Assembly (NCBI RefSeq): GCF_000281045.1 | Contig: NW_008246083.1 | Coordinates: 598,265 to 662,264 of the forward strand | Length of the DNA stretch: 64,000 nt | DNA from: Saprolegnia diclina VS20 | Lineage: Eukaryota > Oomycota > Saprolegniomycetes > Saprolegniales > Saprolegniaceae | Reading direction: 5' to 3' | In this document: positions 61,924 to 64,000 of the stretch, piece by piece | How the letters are laid out: the number at the start of each line of letters is the position of its first letter | How positions within the stretch are numbered: position 1 is the stretch's first letter | Notes under the pieces: model-generated | Seen by the model: only the letters and a program-made list of their open reading frames with translations | Databases searched by the model: none | Told to the model about the DNA's origin: nothing | Translations under genes and position numbers: made by a program

Positions 61924-62499
61924 CTAGTCGTCGCTGGCTTTCACAGCTTGCTTCAATGTCTCTTCGTAGTGCTCGAGGCAGAACCCATGGAGGCGGGCAA
62001 ATGTCGTGCAGTCGGCGACCTTGCACTGACTGCCGCCGCCGTGCACGCGGCAACGCCCGCCGGTTTGCGATGGCGTCGAGCAGCCCTTGACCGTGCAGAG
62101 GCTGGCGCCGCCGTGCCGCGAGCAGCGCCCAAACCGCCGCGCGTACGACTGGCACCCCGGCGTCTTGCACATGCGCGTGGCCGGCGCCGGCTTGGCTTTG
62201 CACACGATGCGCGTCATCGGCGTCGGGCCGCTCGGGCTCATGGTCGGCGGCTCGGCCGGCGTGACCGGCGACCGCGGGCTCTTGCAGCCTTGCGTGTGCC
62301 AGTGCATAATGCAGTGCCCATGCAGCTTGGCGAATTTGGAGCAGCCGGCGACCGCGCACGCACCGTTGGCCGCGTTGATCGAGACGACGCCGTCCGTGAC
62401 CGTGATCGTGAGCGCGCTCTCGTCACCAGCCACCTTGGCGTGGGCTTGGATGGCGGCGACGACCGACGCAATGAGAGAAGTCACCGTCGCAGCGTCCAT
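61924..62499 (-). CDS. zinc-module protein, subtype B, member 5, with an N-terminal extension
   Basis: 191 residues from the ATG at 62499. It begins with a non-zinc helical region (DAATVTSLIASVVAAIQAHA), then CAVAGCSKFAKLHGHCIMHW, a Pro/Ser-rich linker (SPRSPVTPAEPPTMSPSGP), and CKTPGCQSYARRFGRCSRHG, CTVKGCSTPSQTGGRCRVHG and CKVADCTTFARLHGFCLEH. The module signatures place it with the 46-52 kb subtype-B cluster although it is about 10 kb away and on the other strand. The N-terminal helix is unique among the eleven and could be a dimerisation segment. Confidence 0.8.
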   Translation of the reverse strand: MDAATVTSLIASVVAAIQAHAKVAGDESALTITVTDGVVSINAANGACAVAGCSKFAKLHGHCIMHWHTQGCKSPRSPVTPAEPPTMSPSGPTPMTRIVCKAKPAPATRMCKTPGCQSYARRFGRCSRHGGASLCTVKGCSTPSQTGGRCRVHGGGSQCKVADCTTFARLHGFCLEHYEETLKQAVKASDD

Positions 62500-63052
62500 G
62501 GCAAAAGCAAAATGGGCTCGGCAATCCGCGCGGCACTGCAATTGTTGGGGACGCAAAACCAGTCAACAATTGCAGTGCAGCAACGATCCCATCCCAATAT
62601 ACGGTACCTGCGTTGAATCGACCCTTCACAACGCTGGCAGCTCGGTGGGTCGTACTGTCTTCGACGAGCGCAACGCAACCACGCGGCCCCGTGGAAGACC
62701 AGCCCAGAGGGACGATGCTACGTAGGTAAATATATACATATATACAGAGCGTCCGTGCAGCAGCGAGGAGCTATGAGACTTCTATCGCATCTAGAACTGG
62801 CAGTTTGGAAAGCTGATTTCTTCCAAACAAAATCGCTCATTCTACGTACTATCTAGGAATATCCCAGTCGATGAGCGAGTTGGCTCATCGAACGAGTTGC
62901 GTTGGCTGCGAGAGCAATTGTTGACACGCCAACTGGCCGGCGCATACGATGCAACCGGTCAACATTTGCGCCGCTTTGTGACGAGTGCAGTCGACAATTG
63001 ATTGGCGCAAAAACAAACTCTACTATTCCTACTGTCGATCCAAGATATAGGA
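62500..63052. other. intergenic region
   Basis: CCCATTTTGCTTTT (minus strand, near 62505-62518) is initiator-like for the gene ending at 61924. Otherwise nothing recognisable. Confidence 0.4.
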
Positions 63053-64000
63053 CTACAACGCAAACGTTGTCTTCTTGGTGCTCTTTTTGAACGGGTTGCT
63101 CGACGTCTTGGAGAGCGCGCCGAGCTCGCCGCTGAGGCTGAGCCGGTTGGCCGATACGATCGCACCAAACATGCTGCTCGCGCCCGACTCGCGCTTCTTG
63201 TGCGCCTTGGGCTTCTTGACCACGTCCGAGTCGGACTCGGTCTCGTCCGTTGAGCTCGTTGGCATCTGGAGCTTGACCTTGCGCACGGCGGCGTCCAGGG
63301 CCGACGTCGTCTTGGGCTGCGGCGTCGATGACGCGACCACCTTCTTCTTGAGCGGCATGACGGGCTTGAGGTCGTCAAAATCATCGTCCGACGACGAGTC
63401 CTCGATCACGCGCTTCTGCATCTCCATCGCAATCGCCTTGCGCTTGTTGGACGGCTTCTCCGCGGCCACGGGCGACGGCTTCTTCGGCTCGGCCGCCTTG
63501 GGCGAAGGCTTCTTCTGCGAGAGCTTCGCATCGTCCTCCGACTCGGTGACCTGCGACGCCACCGGGGTCACCACCGGCGCCGCACCCTTGGGCGAGGCCT
63601 TGGTGGGTTCCGGCGATACAACCGCCGCTACCACCTCGGTCGACACCGCCGCAACAGCCTTGGGCTTGGGGCTGGCCTTCTTCGGCGTCGGGGCCGTCGC
63701 TACATTGACAACGGTCGGTGCCTCGACAGCCACCTTGGCCTTGGGCGTGCGCTTCTTTGGGACAGGGGAGACGACCGTTGCGGCAGCGCCCTCAGCAGCG
63801 ACTTCTGCGACGGCAACCTTCGGCTTGGGGCCGCGCTTCTTGGGGGCGGGTGACACCTCGGTGGTAGCCACAGCAGCAACAGGAGCAGCGTCGACAGGCG
63901 CCGACTCGGCGACCACCTTGGGCTTGCGCCCACGCTTCACCGGCGCGGGCGAGTCGGTAGTCGGAGCCGCTTCACCTTCCTCGACCACCTTGGGCTTGGT
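63053..64000 (-). CDS. Lys/Pro/Ala-rich nuclear protein with AT-hook-like motifs (5' part outside the window)
   Basis: At least 315 residues; the frame stays open to the right edge. Repeated units of the type SPAPKKRGPKPKVAV recur about every 25-30 residues, with KRGRKPK and KRGPKPK resembling AT-hooks (R-G-R-P core with K or P changes). The C-terminal half has acidic serine patches (VIEDSSSDDDFDDL, STDETESDSDVV) that look like CK2 sites, and ends SNPFKKSTKKTTFAL. Low complexity prevents family assignment. A chromatin or nucleolar protein (linker-histone-like or Nopp140-like composition) is the best guess. Confidence 0.65.
   Translation of the reverse strand, partial: TKPKVVEEGEAAPTTDSPAPVKRGRKPKVVAESAPVDAAPVAAVATTEVSPAPKKRGPKPKVAVAEVAAEGAAATVVSPVPKKRTPKAKVAVEAPTVVNVATAPTPKKASPKPKAVAAVSTEVVAAVVSPEPTKASPKGAAPVVTPVASQVTESEDDAKLSQKKPSPKAAEPKKPSPVAAEKPSNKRKAIAMEMQKRVIEDSSSDDDFDDLKPVMPLKKKVVASSTPQPKTTSALDAAVRKVKLQMPTSSTDETESDSDVVKKPKAHKKRESGASSMFGAIVSANRLSLSGELGALSKTSSNPFKKSTKKTTFAL

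Noticed and set aside
1-64000. CRISPR arrays, bacterial operons, riboswitches or phage genes
   Set aside because: The DNA is eukaryotic (introns, histones, U2AF65); no regularly spaced repeats or prokaryotic features were seen.

Overview
The window looks like nuclear DNA of an oomycete, most probably a saprolegnialean water mould (inference). It is GC-rich and uses the standard code. Nearly every gene larger than about 200 codons is cut by very short GT-AG introns of 44-55 nt. Several genes carry, just upstream of the ATG, a match to the oomycete core promoter (initiator plus flanking region, GCTCATTYYNCAWTTT). Several of the families present are typical of oomycetes. Two assembly gaps (22803-23147 and 52112-52551) interrupt the sequence.

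Layout. 1-84 is the 3' end of an unidentified gene. 704-5379 holds four RING-CH membrane E3 ligase genes, two on each strand. 5987-9728 (-) is a many-exon coiled-coil gene sharing a 40-bp divergent promoter with an LRR plus Notch-repeat membrane protein (9769-11697). 11781-13853 (-) is a secreted, possibly GPI-anchored S33 serine protease. 14502-16448 (+) is another coiled-coil gene. 17067-23723 is a cluster of five genes for small proteins made of C-x4-C-x9-C-x2-H zinc modules, related to the repeats at the N-terminus of plant WRKY19-type proteins. 24768-26803 (-) encodes splicing factor U2AF65. 27274-31284 holds a membrane protein, an aldehyde dehydrogenase and a short-chain dehydrogenase. 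31642-32843 is a mitochondrial glutamine amidotransferase with an 11-nt microexon. 33617-34651 is a divergent H2B/H2A pair, followed by a kelch protein, a two-repeat Myb factor and a tRNA-Ile(UAU). 39487-43363 (-) is a FAM184-type coiled-coil protein, divergent from another coiled-coil gene (43662-45271). A tiny RAMP4/SERP1 gene lies at 45423. 46141-51918 is a second cluster (four genes) of the zinc-module family, of a shorter subtype, interrupted by a truncated copy of actin-interacting protein 1. 53771-58153 is a 1364-residue PH-FYVE-DEP-phosphatidylinositol 4-kinase fusion. The right end carries one more zinc-module gene of each subtype, an HSF-type factor and a lysine/proline-rich nuclear protein that runs off the edge.

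The most notable content is the eleven-member zinc-module family, whose long subtype ends in acidic-hydrophobic tails resembling activation domains. After it come the multidomain lipid kinase, a tRNA-derived insertion with 13-bp target-site duplications at 30329-30405, and the compact intron/microexon architecture. Exon chains for the kinase, U2AF65, the amidotransferase, the kelch protein, Myb, SDR and RAMP4 were joined by hand and each gives a total divisible by three. The other multi-exon models are approximate.
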